From the NCBI RefSeq assembly GCF_000236685.1, contig NC_016633.1:2170001-2234000 (forward strand): DNA of 64,000 nucleotides, in the 5' to 3' direction. The translations under genes were made by a program, and so were the position numbers. Positions within the stretch are counted from its first letter, which is position 1. Each line of letters opens with the position of its first letter. Of the stretch, positions 18,295-27,271 are shown one piece after another. The notes under the pieces were generated by a model. That model was not told where the DNA came from, made no database searches, and saw only the letters and a list, made by a program, of their open reading frames with translations. This stretch comes from Sphaerochaeta pleomorpha str. Grapes. Its GTDB lineage: Bacteria > Spirochaetota > Spirochaetia > Sphaerochaetales > Sphaerochaetaceae.

Positions 18295-18327
18295 AAGGGC
18301 CACCAAACAACGGTGGCCTTTGTGTAC
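18295..18327 (+). terminator. Hairpin between binding-protein and ATPase genes
   Basis: 7-bp GC-rich stem (18298-18304 GGCCACC-type arm with 18312-18318), loop AAACAAC, followed by TTTGTG. A partial terminator or 3' stabiliser is likely: the downstream transporter genes have no obvious promoter of their own and should be reached by read-through. Confidence 0.65.
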
Positions 18328-18383
18328 TTTCATTTATAAAATCCAAATAACACGCTTGGCGTGTCCTCATAGGGAGTCTACCG

Positions 18384-19904
18384 ATGAGTCATGTTATTGA
18401 AATGCTGAACATTCGCAAGGAGTTTCCAGGGATCGTTGCAAATGACGATATTACCTTGCAAGTGGAGCAAGGGGAAATTCACGCAATACTAGGCGAGAAC
18501 GGTGCCGGAAAATCTACGTTGATGAGTATTTTGTTTGGATTGTACCATGCTGACGAGGGTCATATCAAAGTCAGGGGAAAACAAGTCTCTATCAATAGCC
18601 CAAACGATGCAAGCAACCTTGGCATCGGAATGGTTCACCAGCACTTCCAGCTTGTCCATAATTTTACTGTCACGGAAAATATTATCCTAGGAAGGGAAGG
18701 ACATTTTTTCTTGGATCGGAAAACAGCCTCCAAGAAAATCAAAACCCTGTCTGAAAAGTACGGTCTGAATATAGACCCCGATATGATTATCGAAAATATA
18801 ACCGTAGGAATGCAACAGCGCGTAGAGATTTTGAAAATGCTCTACCGCGATGCCGATATTTTGATTTTTGACGAACCTACCGCAGTACTTACCCCCCAGG
18901 AGATAGATGACTTGATGCAAATCATGCGCAATCTTATCTCAGAGGGAAAATCTGTCATTCTTATTACCCATAAACTCAATGAGATCAAAGCGGTAGCCGA
19001 CCGTTGTACGATAATCCGTCGAGGCAAGGTAATCGGGGTCGTCGATGTGAAAACCACCTCCCAGGCGAAGATGGCTTCGATGATGGTGGGGCGCCCGGTA
19101 AGTTTTAAGGTAGATAAGAAGCCAGCCCAAGTGGGAAGGGTCATTTTGGATATCCATGACCTGAATGTCATGAACAATAAAAAAGTACTCGGCGTAAAAA
19201 GCTTCAACCTGTGTGTCAAAGCCGGAGAAATTGTTGGTATTGCCGGTGTCGATGGCAATGGCCAGACTGAGTTGATTGAAGCTATCACCGGGTTGCGTGG
19301 GGTTGAAAGTGGTACCATTAGCCTCGATGGGAATGATATTACCAATGCCCAGATTCGGAAGCGGAATGAAATCGGTATCGGGCATATTCCCGAGGATCGC
19401 CAGAAACGTGGACTTGTCATGACCGAGACGCTTAGTGATAATGTTGCGATCAAGGAATTTTACAAGGCCCCATTCAGTAAGAACGGGATTCTCAAGGAAG
19501 AATATCTGCAGCAATATGCACAAAAGGTCATTACTCAGTTTGATGTCCGTAGCGGAGAAGGGATCCATTCCTTGGCTGGCAAATTATCGGGAGGGAACCA
19601 GCAGAAGCTGATTGTAGGAAGGGAAGTTGTTTCCGACCCTGAGCTTCTTATCGCTGTGCAGCCCACTCGAGGGCTCGATGTCGGGGCAATTGAATATATC
19701 CATTCGCAACTGGTTGCCCATCGGGATAAAGGCCATGCTGTCTTGCTCGTTTCTTTTGAACTGGATGAGATTTTCAATCTTTCCGATCGGATAGCGGTTA
19801 TGAACTCCGGAGAACTTATCGATATTGTAAAAACCAGCGAAACCGATGAACAAGAAGTTGGCTTGATGATGGCTGGCGTCAAGCATAAGGAAGGTGCCCA
19901 ATGA
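18384..19904 (+). CDS. ABC transporter ATPase for purine nucleosides (NupO/YufO type, two ATP-binding domains)
   Basis: 506 residues holding two fused nucleotide-binding domains. The first (about 1-240) has Walker A GENGAGKST, a weak signature and Walker B ILIFDEPTAVLTP. The second (about 255-500) has GVDGNGQTELI in place of Walker A, signature LSGGNQQK and LLIAVQPTRGLDVGA, where Q replaces the usual Walker B Asp. That asymmetry is normal in RbsA/NupO-like ATPases. It powers nucleoside import with the two permeases that follow. The stop overlaps the next start (ATGA), indicating coupled translation. Confidence 0.94.
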   Translation: MSHVIEMLNIRKEFPGIVANDDITLQVEQGEIHAILGENGAGKSTLMSILFGLYHADEGHIKVRGKQVSINSPNDASNLGIGMVHQHFQLVHNFTVTENIILGREGHFFLDRKTASKKIKTLSEKYGLNIDPDMIIENITVGMQQRVEILKMLYRDADILIFDEPTAVLTPQEIDDLMQIMRNLISEGKSVILITHKLNEIKAVADRCTIIRRGKVIGVVDVKTTSQAKMASMMVGRPVSFKVDKKPAQVGRVILDIHDLNVMNNKKVLGVKSFNLCVKAGEIVGIAGVDGNGQTELIEAITGLRGVESGTISLDGNDITNAQIRKRNEIGIGHIPEDRQKRGLVMTETLSDNVAIKEFYKAPFSKNGILKEEYLQQYAQKVITQFDVRSGEGIHSLAGKLSGGNQQKLIVGREVVSDPELLIAVQPTRGLDVGAIEYIHSQLVAHRDKGHAVLLVSFELDEIFNLSDRIAVMNSGELIDIVKTSETDEQEVGLMMAGVKHKEGAQ

Positions 19905-21028
19905 AAGAACGAAAAACCAGAGAATTGAAGAGCAACGCCTTCCTTGTTGCCATCAGTGCCGTGGTGCTTGGCTTGATTGCAGGTGCCATATTAATGGCTT
20001 CTATCGGAAGTAATCCCTTTGAAGGGTTTTTGTACCTGAGCAAAGGCGCTTTGATGAATATCGAGAGGATTGGCAATACCCTTGCCACCTCGACAACGCT
20101 GATGCTTGTGGGCCTTTCTGTTGCCTTTGCTTTCAAGACCGGGTTGTTCAACATTGGGGCTGCAGGACAAATGCTAATAGGGGGTCTGTGTGCGACACTG
20201 GTTGCCCATCATGTATTCCTTCCGAGGCCGTTGTTTTTGGCAGTTCTTATACTGTCAGCCTTGCTCGGGGGGGCTCTGTGGGGCGTTATCCCAGGGTTTC
20301 TCAAGGCAAAATTCAACGTGCATGAGGTTGTTGCAACCATCATGATGAACTGGATTGCCTATTGGTCTATTTATTACTTTGTACCTGCTTATCTCAAAGG
20401 ACCTTCTTTGGAAACAGAGTCTGCCAGTATTGCAATTTCACAGTCATTGAGAGCCCCTTGGCTAACCAAGCTATTCAACGGTTCCTACATGAACCTAGGG
20501 TTATTGGTGGCAATCGTATCGGTACTTATCATTAAGTTTATCCTTGACAAAACAACCCTTGGCTTTGAATTGAAAGCAGTCGGTTCGAATAGATTCTGTG
20601 CAGAATATGCAGGTATCAAGGTAAACCGGAACGTAATTATTTCCATGATGATCGCGGGAGGCCTTGCAGGTCTTGCAGGTCTGACCTATTACACAGGGTA
20701 TTCGAGGAACATGCAGATCGGCGTTATGCCTTCACAGGGGTTTGATGGAATTGCCGTCGCCTTGCTTGGGGCAAGCAATCCGATCGGGGTCGTGTTCAGC
20801 TCGGTGTTCTTTGGAATTCTGCAGTCGGGAAAGGGTTTTATGAATGCCATGACCAGTGTACCTCCCGAAATTGCAGATACCATTATTGCAGTAATCATTT
20901 ACTTCACAGCTACCAGTGTATTGTTCAAGAGAATGTGGGATGGTTTGTTCCATAGAATCCAAATGAAGAATGAAAAGAAAGGGCTGGATTTGAAGGAAAA
21001 CGAAAAAAAACCAGAGGAGGTGAAGTAA
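19901..21028 (+). CDS. Nucleoside ABC transporter permease (NupP type)
   Basis: 375 residues with eight to ten helices, the larger of the pair of BPD_transp_2 (LivH/RbsC-type) permeases. Typical features are FKTGLFNIGAAGQMLIGG (about 78-95), HEVVATIMMNWIAYW (about 143-157) and GFDGIAVALLGASNPIGVV (about 281-299). A highly charged Lys/Glu tail follows the last helix. It starts within the stop codon of the ATPase gene and is followed one base later by the second permease. Confidence 0.93.
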   Translation: MKERKTRELKSNAFLVAISAVVLGLIAGAILMASIGSNPFEGFLYLSKGALMNIERIGNTLATSTTLMLVGLSVAFAFKTGLFNIGAAGQMLIGGLCATLVAHHVFLPRPLFLAVLILSALLGGALWGVIPGFLKAKFNVHEVVATIMMNWIAYWSIYYFVPAYLKGPSLETESASIAISQSLRAPWLTKLFNGSYMNLGLLVAIVSVLIIKFILDKTTLGFELKAVGSNRFCAEYAGIKVNRNVIISMMIAGGLAGLAGLTYYTGYSRNMQIGVMPSQGFDGIAVALLGASNPIGVVFSSVFFGILQSGKGFMNAMTSVPPEIADTIIAVIIYFTATSVLFKRMWDGLFHRIQMKNEKKGLDLKENEKKPEEVK

Positions 21029-21029
21029 C

Positions 21030-21962
21030 ATGTGGATAACACTCACCAGAATTTTTCCCTATGCAATTGCTTATACGATTCCCTTGCTAGTCACTTCGTT
21101 AGGTGGCTTGTATAGCGAACGAAGCGGTGTTACAAACCTTGGGCTGGAAGGCTTGATGCTCATCGGATATTTTTCTTCTGCCCTTACCATCAAATTGGTA
21201 CAGGTCTATAGCATTACCTTGGCTCTTCCCCTGGGATTGCTGGCTGCTGTTATTGCCGGTGGGCTTTTTTCCTTGTTGCATGCTTTTGCATCAATCAATT
21301 TGAAAGCTGACCAGATTATCAGTGGAACCGCAATCAATATGTTGGCCGGTGCTTTGACGGTCTATCTTGCAAGAACCATTAGCGGAAGCGGAAACATCAG
21401 GATTCTGATGGGCATAATCCGAAAGGATGTTCCTTTCCTATCCAAGATTCCTGTTATCGGGCCTTTGCTTTTCAGCCAAAGCTATTGGACAACCTGGCTA
21501 TGTCTGTTGATCTGGGGCCTTTCCTGGGTTCTCCTCTATAAGACCTCGTTTGGCTTGCGCTTACGCGCCTGTGGAGAACATCCGTCAGCCGTAGCTTCTG
21601 CAGGTATAAACGTACATAGAATGAGATATTTCGGGGTAGTCATGAGCGGAGCCCTTGCAGGGCTTGGTGGCGGCGTAATTTTGGTCACCTATAGTGGTGA
21701 ATTTAATGGAACCGTCGCAGGTCTAGGCTTTTTGGCAATCGCCGCCTTGATTTTTGGGCAATGGAAACCCCTTGGGATTCTCGGTGCCACATTCTTTTTC
21801 GGCATAGCAACCACAATTGCAAATGTTTCCCAGGTTATTCCTTCTTTGGATGTTGTACCTCCTGCCATATTCAAAATATTTCCATACGTGGCGACCTTGC
21901 TGGCTTTGGTCCTTTTCTCAAAACATTCTGCGGCTCCAAAAGCTTCAGGAGAACCTTTCTAG
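21030..21962 (+). CDS. Nucleoside ABC transporter permease (NupQ type)
   Basis: 310 residues, the shorter partner permease, starting behind AGGAGGTG. It has PLLVTSLGGLYSERSGVTNLGLEG (about 14-37), QIISGTAINMLA and LRACGEHPSAVASAGI, the standard motifs of the BMP-linked nucleoside permease family. It forms the translocation path with the 19901 product. A clear intrinsic terminator follows. Confidence 0.93.
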   Translation: MWITLTRIFPYAIAYTIPLLVTSLGGLYSERSGVTNLGLEGLMLIGYFSSALTIKLVQVYSITLALPLGLLAAVIAGGLFSLLHAFASINLKADQIISGTAINMLAGALTVYLARTISGSGNIRILMGIIRKDVPFLSKIPVIGPLLFSQSYWTTWLCLLIWGLSWVLLYKTSFGLRLRACGEHPSAVASAGINVHRMRYFGVVMSGALAGLGGGVILVTYSGEFNGTVAGLGFLAIAALIFGQWKPLGILGATFFFGIATTIANVSQVIPSLDVVPPAIFKIFPYVATLLALVLFSKHSAAPKASGEPF

Positions 21963-21988
21963 TCAAAAAATGCTTTTTTTATATGCAA

Positions 21989-22020
21989 GAAACAGCCTTT
22001 CGGGGCTGTTTCTTTGTTCT
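21989..22020 (+). terminator. Intrinsic terminator of nucleoside transporter operon
   Basis: 9-bp stem GAAACAGCC/GGCTGTTTC (21989-21997 with 22004-22012), 6-base loop, then TTTGTTCT. It separates the transporter genes from purine nucleoside phosphorylase. Confidence 0.8.
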
Positions 22021-22086
22021 GTCGCTATGTAGCATCGCTTTCCCGAAACCATAAAATATAGTACGCTTGGATTGTTGGAGGACCTG

Positions 22087-22917
22087 ATGGATAAACTCTT
22101 GGAAAAATTGCAGGAAGCTGCACAGTATATTGAATCGAAAATCGGAACAGACCCTGTAGAGATCGGCATGGTTTTGGGTAGTGGGCTTGGCGATCTTGCA
22201 GAGGTGATAGAAAACCCCATATATGTTGCTTACAGTGAAATCCCTTACTTTCCGGTTTCTACCGTTTCCGGACATAAAGGAAGGCTGGTTATCGGAATGC
22301 TGGAAGGCAAAAAGGTTTTGTGTATGCAAGGCCGTTTTCATTACTATGAAGGATATGGAATGGATGAAGTGGTATTCCCTATCCAGGTAATGCATACCTT
22401 GGGTATCGATAATTTGCTTTTGACAAATGCCGCCGGGTGTGTGAACAAGGAATGGAAACCAGGGGATTTAATGCTTATCAGCGATCATATCAAGATAATG
22501 GGTGACAACCCTCTCCGTGGCCCCAATTATGAGGAACTGGGAGATAGGTTCTTTGACATGTCCAATGCCTATGACAAGGATCTTCGCCAGGTTGCCAGAG
22601 GTTGCGCCAAGGCTATGGGGCTTGAGCTCAGGGAAGGTGTCTACCAGTTGTTTGCAGGTCCTTCTTTTGAAACACCCTCCGAAGTAAAGTTTGCCCGTCT
22701 TTGTGGGGCAGATGCAGTTGGTATGTCTACGGTACCCGAGGCAATAGTTGCAAGTCATATGAGAATGAAGGTGATGGGTATCAGTTGTCTTACCAATATG
22801 GCAGCCGGGATACTTGAACAACCTTTGAACCATAAGGAAGTCCTGGAAACGGGCGAGAAGGTTAAAGAATCCTTTTCTTTGTTGGTCCGTTCCATTACAA
22901 AGGCTTGGCCACTTTGA
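22087..22917 (+). CDS. Purine nucleoside phosphorylase (trimeric PunA/DeoD-II type)
   Basis: 276 residues from ATG 22087, with TTGGAGG 7 bases upstream; the in-frame TTG at 22072 overlaps that site. Signature segments: GSGLGDLA phosphate loop (about 32-39), GHKGRLVIG and MQGRFHYYEGY (about 63-88), TNAAG (about 115), SDHIKIMGDNPLRGPN (about 134-149) and GPSFETPSEV near 196. It cleaves imported inosine/guanosine-type nucleosides to base and ribose-1-phosphate, completing the uptake operon just upstream. Length and motifs match the trimeric family, not the hexameric E. coli DeoD. Confidence 0.95.
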   Translation: MDKLLEKLQEAAQYIESKIGTDPVEIGMVLGSGLGDLAEVIENPIYVAYSEIPYFPVSTVSGHKGRLVIGMLEGKKVLCMQGRFHYYEGYGMDEVVFPIQVMHTLGIDNLLLTNAAGCVNKEWKPGDLMLISDHIKIMGDNPLRGPNYEELGDRFFDMSNAYDKDLRQVARGCAKAMGLELREGVYQLFAGPSFETPSEVKFARLCGADAVGMSTVPEAIVASHMRMKVMGISCLTNMAAGILEQPLNHKEVLETGEKVKESFSLLVRSITKAWPL

Positions 22918-23387
22918 TTGACGATGCACAGTCTCTTATAGAGAAACTTGGACTTCAAAGACTTGAAGGGGAAGGTGGGTTCTACCGGAAAATAATTACC
23001 CATCGCAAAGGGTCCGAGATCTTGGGTGGTACTATCTATTATTTGATTACTCCCCAGAGTTTCTCTTCCCTCCATTGGCTTCCTACCGAAGAGCTCTGGT
23101 ATTTTCTCCAGGGCTCTCCCTTGCAGCAGTTGATACTCTACCCGGATGGCCGCCATTCCCTTGCTCTCTTGGGTCCGGTTGATCACCAGCAGAGTCCTGT
23201 GACCATTGTGCCTGGGGGATGCTTCCAAGGAACGAAGTTGCTGGGAAATGAAGGGTATGCACTCTGTGCGACAACTATGTGTCCTCCGTATGACCCAAAG
23301 AGTTATATACAAGGAACCAAGGACCTCTTGGCAGACTATCCTGCCTGTAAGGTCTTAAAAGATTTTCTTAGTGAGGATATGCAATGA
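22914..23387 (+). CDS. Cupin-like protein of the DUF985 family
   Basis: 157 residues if begun at TTG 22914, about 10 bases after CAAAGG; a TTG at 22905 is the alternative. The single DUF985 cupin domain shows GGFYRKI, a paired SSLHWLPTEELWYFLQGSPL motif (about 47-66) and PGGCFQGTKL. Members form small beta-barrels, some acting as sugar epimerase-like proteins; no activity can be named. It overlaps the end of the phosphorylase gene and its stop overlaps the next start, so it is translationally coupled on both sides. Confidence 0.8.
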   Translation: MIDDAQSLIEKLGLQRLEGEGGFYRKIITHRKGSEILGGTIYYLITPQSFSSLHWLPTEELWYFLQGSPLQQLILYPDGRHSLALLGPVDHQQSPVTIVPGGCFQGTKLLGNEGYALCATTMCPPYDPKSYIQGTKDLLADYPACKVLKDFLSEDMQ

Positions 23388-24091
23388 AGACCATTTTGGT
23401 AACCGGTGGCGCCAGTAACTTGGGCAGTGCCCTGTGTCGCGCCTTTGTGAAAAGGGGGGATCGAGTCATCTGTACCTATAGCCATAACCGTTTTGGTGCA
23501 GAGAACCTGCAATCAGAGCTTGGGGATCATTTGGTTATCGCCGAGATGGATGTGCTCTCGCAAGAAAGCGTAACGAACCTTTTCCAAAGTCTTTCCTCTC
23601 TTGATGTATTGGTGAATAACAGTGGGGTGTTTACGGTAGCTGAGCAAGAAAAGCTTCCCGTGGAAGACTGGGACAAAGTATTCGATACAAATGTCAAAGG
23701 TATGTTTCTGGTAACCCAGAAGGCAATCCCTCTGCTCAGAAAGAGCGGTGAAGGTGCGATAATCAATATTGCATCGATAAATGCCTTCCATCCGGGTTTT
23801 GGAGGAACCGCCCATTACGATGCCTCCAAAGGGGCTGTGGTTTCCTATACCAAGAGCCTTGCTGCCGAGCTTGGCCCCTATATACGGGTAAACGCGGTAG
23901 CCCCTGGATTACTTGACGCCCCCTCGCTTCACGATGATACTAATCCCATAAAGACGGTTTTTGAGAATCGGGCAAGTCTCAAGAGACTGGTTCAGGCTCA
24001 TGAGGTTGCCGATTGCGTTCTGTTTCTCTCATCTGCAACAGCGATTACCGCTGAGACCGTGGTCGTGGATTGCGGATATAGTGTGGGGTGA
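23384..24091 (+). CDS. Short-chain dehydrogenase/reductase (SDR)
   Basis: 235 residues with a classical SDR layout: TGGASNLGSALC cofactor loop (about 7-18), NNSG near residue 83, catalytic Ser in INIASINAF and YxxxK in HYDASKGAVV (about 145-154). The C-terminal VVVDCGY matches the family ending. The TGGASNLG loop and the absence of a nearby acidic residue do not settle NAD versus NADP. Substrate unknown. The start overlaps the preceding stop (ATGA). Confidence 0.88.
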   Translation: MKTILVTGGASNLGSALCRAFVKRGDRVICTYSHNRFGAENLQSELGDHLVIAEMDVLSQESVTNLFQSLSSLDVLVNNSGVFTVAEQEKLPVEDWDKVFDTNVKGMFLVTQKAIPLLRKSGEGAIINIASINAFHPGFGGTAHYDASKGAVVSYTKSLAAELGPYIRVNAVAPGLLDAPSLHDDTNPIKTVFENRASLKRLVQAHEVADCVLFLSSATAITAETVVVDCGYSVG

Positions 24092-24093
24092 AT

Positions 24094-24792
24094 ATGAAGA
24101 TCCTCTGTATTGCAGATGAAACCGATCCTTTGATCTACTCAAAGAATCTTGCATCCCGCTATGGTTATGTAGACCTTGTGGTTTCTGCAGGTGATCTTCC
24201 GTTGAAATATTATGAATATGTCATTTCAGTCCTGAATAAGCCGCTGTATTTTGTATTTGGTAACCATAATCTGGAATTCCTCACCCAGTTTACATCCCAT
24301 GCAAATACGATCAACCAATATGGGTATGCCGATGGGAAAGGCATGATGCAGTTCCTCCCTGCTTTTGGGGGGGATTATACCGATGGAAAGGTCGTGTATG
24401 ATAAAAAACGCAATCTCATCATTGCAGGCCTAGGTGGTTCTATGCAATACAACAAAGGTCGCCACCAATTTACCGAGAAGGAAATGTTCTGGAGAATGTG
24501 TAAGATGATCCCCCATCTTCTGTGGAATAAGGTTTTTCATGGGCGGTATGTCGACATCCTTCTTACCCATGCCCCTCCTTTGGGGATCAATGATGATGTA
24601 GACCGGTGCCATCGTGGGTTTTCTACTTTCTTGGCTTTCATGGATTGGTTTAAACCAAAATATCTTTTACATGGGCATGTGCATCTGATAGATTCGAATG
24701 CCAACCGTTATGGTGTCTATAAACAGACCAAGGTTATTAATGTTTTTCAGAGTTTTATACTCGATGACCCTTCGCTCGGAAAGGATTTGTGA
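24094..24792 (+). CDS. Calcineurin-like metallophosphoesterase
   Basis: 232 residues from ATG 24094; a GTG at 24088 is possible. Metallophosphoesterase motifs are present in order: CIADETDP at the N-terminus where most members have DxH, SAGDL (about 33), GNHN (about 58), LLTHAPP (about 153) and HGHVH (about 194). Family members hydrolyse phosphomonoesters or phosphodiesters with two metals. The unusual first motif makes the substrate class uncertain. It overlaps the SDR gene and is followed closely by the ParB-like gene. Confidence 0.85.
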   Translation: MKILCIADETDPLIYSKNLASRYGYVDLVVSAGDLPLKYYEYVISVLNKPLYFVFGNHNLEFLTQFTSHANTINQYGYADGKGMMQFLPAFGGDYTDGKVVYDKKRNLIIAGLGGSMQYNKGRHQFTEKEMFWRMCKMIPHLLWNKVFHGRYVDILLTHAPPLGINDDVDRCHRGFSTFLAFMDWFKPKYLLHGHVHLIDSNANRYGVYKQTKVINVFQSFILDDPSLGKDL

Positions 24793-24793
24793 A

Positions 24794-25708
24794 ATGGGAA
24801 CCAATTTTTTCTCTCAAGCCAATGAAGATTTTGAAAAGGCACGTAGCCGTGGAAGGATGCAGTCTTTGATGAGCAGCCTCGCTTGGAAAAACTCTGACCT
24901 GCTTTCTTTGTACGCGGTAACTGAACTGATAAAGCCAAAGAATGAAACCTATCTTGGTATGAGAACCATTCCGATTGCAAAAATTATCGGAAGTGAGGGG
25001 CGGTACCATGATTTTTCCTTGGCTTTCTACCCAAAAAAAGAGCTCTTGCGTTCTCGGTGGCAAAGTATCGACAGGGCCTCAAAGCAATATATAATCCTTC
25101 CCCCTATTTCAGTGTACAAGTTAGGTGATTGGTATTTTGTCCGGGACGGAAACCATCGGGTTTCTGTAGCCAAGACCCAGGGAGTGGAATTTATCGATGC
25201 AGAAGTTGTCGAACTTGACACAGAAATCCCTCTGGAACCCGGTTTGACAATGCGGCAACTGAGAAAGCGAGTGGTAGAATATGAGCGAAAACGATTTATT
25301 GATCAGTATGAACCAACCTATCTACCGATGGAACAGATTGTTTTTTCGGGACCAGGATCATACCCAGAGCTCGTAAATCATATTCTGGTTCATAAATATT
25401 ATATAAACCAAGAAAAGACTGAAGAGATAAGCTTCAAGGAAGCTGCCGTCTCCTGGTACACCAATGTGTTTCAGCCAATAGTTGATGAGATTCGTAGGGA
25501 AAAAATACTATCTGCGTTTAGGGGAAAAACCGAGGCTGACCTCTATATGTGGATAGTCCGGCATTGGGATAACCTGAAATATACCAGTGGGAGTGAAGAG
25601 GTTTCCATTGCCAGTGCCGCAAGTGACTACAAATTACGGTATGGAAAATCTTTCCTCACGCATATCTCAGAGAAATTCCTGCAACTATTCTCAAGAAAAC
25701 GGCACTAG
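24794..25708 (+). CDS. ParB/sulfiredoxin-like domain protein of unknown function
   Basis: 304 residues from ATG 24794 (GGAAAGGA upstream). The longer frame from 24698 runs inside the phosphoesterase gene and is rejected. Residues about 115-135 read VRDGNHRVSVAKTQG..., the nucleotide/phosphate-binding core of the ParB/Srx fold, followed by IDAEVVELDTEI. No helix-turn-helix like that of chromosome-partition ParB is visible. The C-terminal half is helical, with a WIVRHWDNLK motif. Similar stand-alone proteins occur in Chloroflexi and spirochaetes without a known role. Last gene of the run. Confidence 0.75.
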   Translation: MGTNFFSQANEDFEKARSRGRMQSLMSSLAWKNSDLLSLYAVTELIKPKNETYLGMRTIPIAKIIGSEGRYHDFSLAFYPKKELLRSRWQSIDRASKQYIILPPISVYKLGDWYFVRDGNHRVSVAKTQGVEFIDAEVVELDTEIPLEPGLTMRQLRKRVVEYERKRFIDQYEPTYLPMEQIVFSGPGSYPELVNHILVHKYYINQEKTEEISFKEAAVSWYTNVFQPIVDEIRREKILSAFRGKTEADLYMWIVRHWDNLKYTSGSEEVSIASAASDYKLRYGKSFLTHISEKFLQLFSRKRH

Positions 25709-25717
25709 CGAAGAAAC

Positions 25718-25750
25718 AGAGAGCAGCCTTTTGGCTGCTCTCTTGCTATT
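25718..25750 (+). terminator. Strong intrinsic terminator
   Basis: Perfect 11-bp stem AGAGAGCAGCC/GGCTGCTCTCT (25718-25728 with 25733-25743), TTTT loop, then TTGC. It lies between convergent genes and could serve both. Confidence 0.85.
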
Positions 25751-25768
25751 ACATTTGCTATTGCCTGG

Positions 25769-26359
25769 CTATTCCTGAATATAGGCACTGAGTATATCGG
25801 CATACACTTCCATCTCCTGGCCGAGTTGCTCGCTTGGCCTGATGGAATCCTCTTTCCCCGCAAGGTGAACAATGCCCGCAACCGGTTGGTCCAAGTTCTC
25901 GATCTCTTCGTGGACTCCATAAGGGATATGCAGCATTCCCATATTCTGGGACCAGTAAATCAAGGCGTTGAGGGTATGGGCACCCTCGCAGGTTGAGTGG
26001 GAACAGCTAGTAAAGCAGGCAAAGAACTTGGTTTCCAGACTTCTCTCCTTGCTCAGTGGCAAGGTAGTGTCGAGAAAGGTTTTCATCTCTGCTGTAATGT
26101 TTCCGAACCTTGTTGGGCTTCCGAGGATTACCATATCACTTTTAAGTAGGGTGGAAAGGCTTGCTACAGGCAAGGCTAGAATATCTTCGTAGAAATCATT
26201 TGTAGTTTCCTGTTTGTTTGCCCAGATATGCAAATCAGGGTCTTCAACGCGGTAAAGCCGGGCGTCAACACTCCTTTGCTCCATCAATTCTTTCAAGTAA
26301 GAACCAATGATAAAACAGTTGCCGCTTACACTGTGGATAATTATCGAACACCGTTTCAT
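25769..26359 (-). CDS. Flavodoxin-like NAD(P)H-dependent oxidoreductase
   Basis: 196 residues, ATG behind GAGGTG. The flavodoxin fold opens with IIIHSVSGNCFIIGSYLKEL, the FMN phosphate loop, although the SxTGNT form is altered. VILGSPTRFGNITAEMKTFLD (about 78-98) is the second FMN loop of WrbA/FMN-reductase proteins, and FFACFTSCSHSTCEGA follows near residue 112. It probably reduces quinones or other small acceptors with NAD(P)H. It stands alone between two terminators. Confidence 0.8.
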   Translation of the reverse strand: MKRCSIIIHSVSGNCFIIGSYLKELMEQRSVDARLYRVEDPDLHIWANKQETTNDFYEDILALPVASLSTLLKSDMVILGSPTRFGNITAEMKTFLDTTLPLSKERSLETKFFACFTSCSHSTCEGAHTLNALIYWSQNMGMLHIPYGVHEEIENLDQPVAGIVHLAGKEDSIRPSEQLGQEMEVYADILSAYIQE

Positions 26360-26428
26360 GGGTACACCTCGCTTGTATCGTTCTTTGTTTGAGTATACTA
26401 CAAAAAAAGTAGGGCGTGGAAAAAAAGG

Positions 26429-27211
26429 CTAGCACCAAGCAGTGAAAAGGCCTTCACGCTGGTCGACGAAAACCTTTGCTCCATAAATATCGCTGAGGAT
26501 ATCTTCTCTGATAATCTCTGTTTTTGGCCCATCCTGAATAATCTTTCCTTGTTTCATGACAATTACCCGTTCAATTTCTGGAATAATCTCACTCAATTCA
26601 TGGGTGGCAAGAATAATGGTTTTTCCTTTCTTATCCAGTAATTGAAGTTCTTTCCTGTATTGGTGCCTTGAAGGGAAATCAAGATTTGCGACTGCTTCAT
26701 CAAGGAGCATGACCTTGGGGTCGTGGACGCAGGCTCTCGATAAAAGGATCCTTCTTGCCTCCCCGGAGGAAAGCCTATTTATTTGTTTGTCCCTGAGCTT
26801 CCAGGCATCAAAAAAACGCAAGGATTCTTCTATTTTGGTAGCCTGTTCTGTCGTTATCCGGTGGTGGAAGTCCAGACCGATGGAACTGAAGAACCCCGAT
26901 GCCGTTATTTCCCACCCGCTATAGGAACTGTTGCAGAGGAATTGGAGTGATTGCGAGACAATTCCCAGATTTTTCCTGAGCTCCAGCACTTCCCAGTGGT
27001 CTTTGCCAAAAAGAAGCCTCTTTGAGAGAGGGTTGTATAAGGGATGTATTTCTTCGCTGATTACCTGCACCAAGGTGCTTTTCCCAGCTCCATTTGGGCC
27101 TATTATCGCAACATGTTCCCCTTCGTTCACCGAAAAGGAGATATCATCGAGGATATTGGTTCCCAATCTTCGTACCGTTGCATGTGCAAGTTCAATGATT
27201 TGTTTCCCCAT
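26429..27211 (-). CDS. Stand-alone ABC ATP-binding protein (ModF/iron-molybdenum type)
   Basis: 260 residues, one ATP-binding domain: Walker A GPNGAGKST (about 37-45), Q-loop near 85, signature LSSGEARRILLSRA (about 140-153), Walker B VMLLDEAVANLD and the switch His in ATHELSE. SSGE replaces the usual SGGQ, as in ModF/YlmA-like ATPases that work without a dedicated permease. The ATG follows directly on the U-tract of the upstream terminator, whose 3' arm holds the ribosome site (see 27212-27251), so its expression is probably conditional. Confidence 0.88.
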   Translation of the reverse strand: MGKQIIELAHATVRRLGTNILDDISFSVNEGEHVAIIGPNGAGKSTLVQVISEEIHPLYNPLSKRLLFGKDHWEVLELRKNLGIVSQSLQFLCNSSYSGWEITASGFFSSIGLDFHHRITTEQATKIEESLRFFDAWKLRDKQINRLSSGEARRILLSRACVHDPKVMLLDEAVANLDFPSRHQYRKELQLLDKKGKTIILATHELSEIIPEIERVIVMKQGKIIQDGPKTEIIREDILSDIYGAKVFVDQREGLFTAWC

Positions 27212-27251
27212 AAAAAAGGCCTCCGGGCTGGACTATACCATGACCGGAGGC
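27212..27251 (-). promoter_or_regulatory. Terminator hairpin that contains the ribosome site of the ABC ATPase
   Basis: Read on the minus strand, GCCTCCGG (27251-27244), a 17-base loop and CCGGAGGC (27226-27219) form an 8-bp GC stem followed by TTTTTT, and the ATG of the ATPase begins at the next base (27211). The GGAGG in the 3' arm is the only ribosome site, 8 bases from the ATG. The element therefore ends GntR transcripts and also hides the ribosome site in any read-through RNA. Confidence 0.75.
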
Positions 27252-27271
27252 TTTTAGACAAACTGAATCCT

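Noticed and set aside
18853-19453. Long antisense ORFs within the ABC ATPase gene (several of 200 or so codons)
   Set aside because: Typical shadow frames of GC-skewed codons; no ribosome sites or domains.
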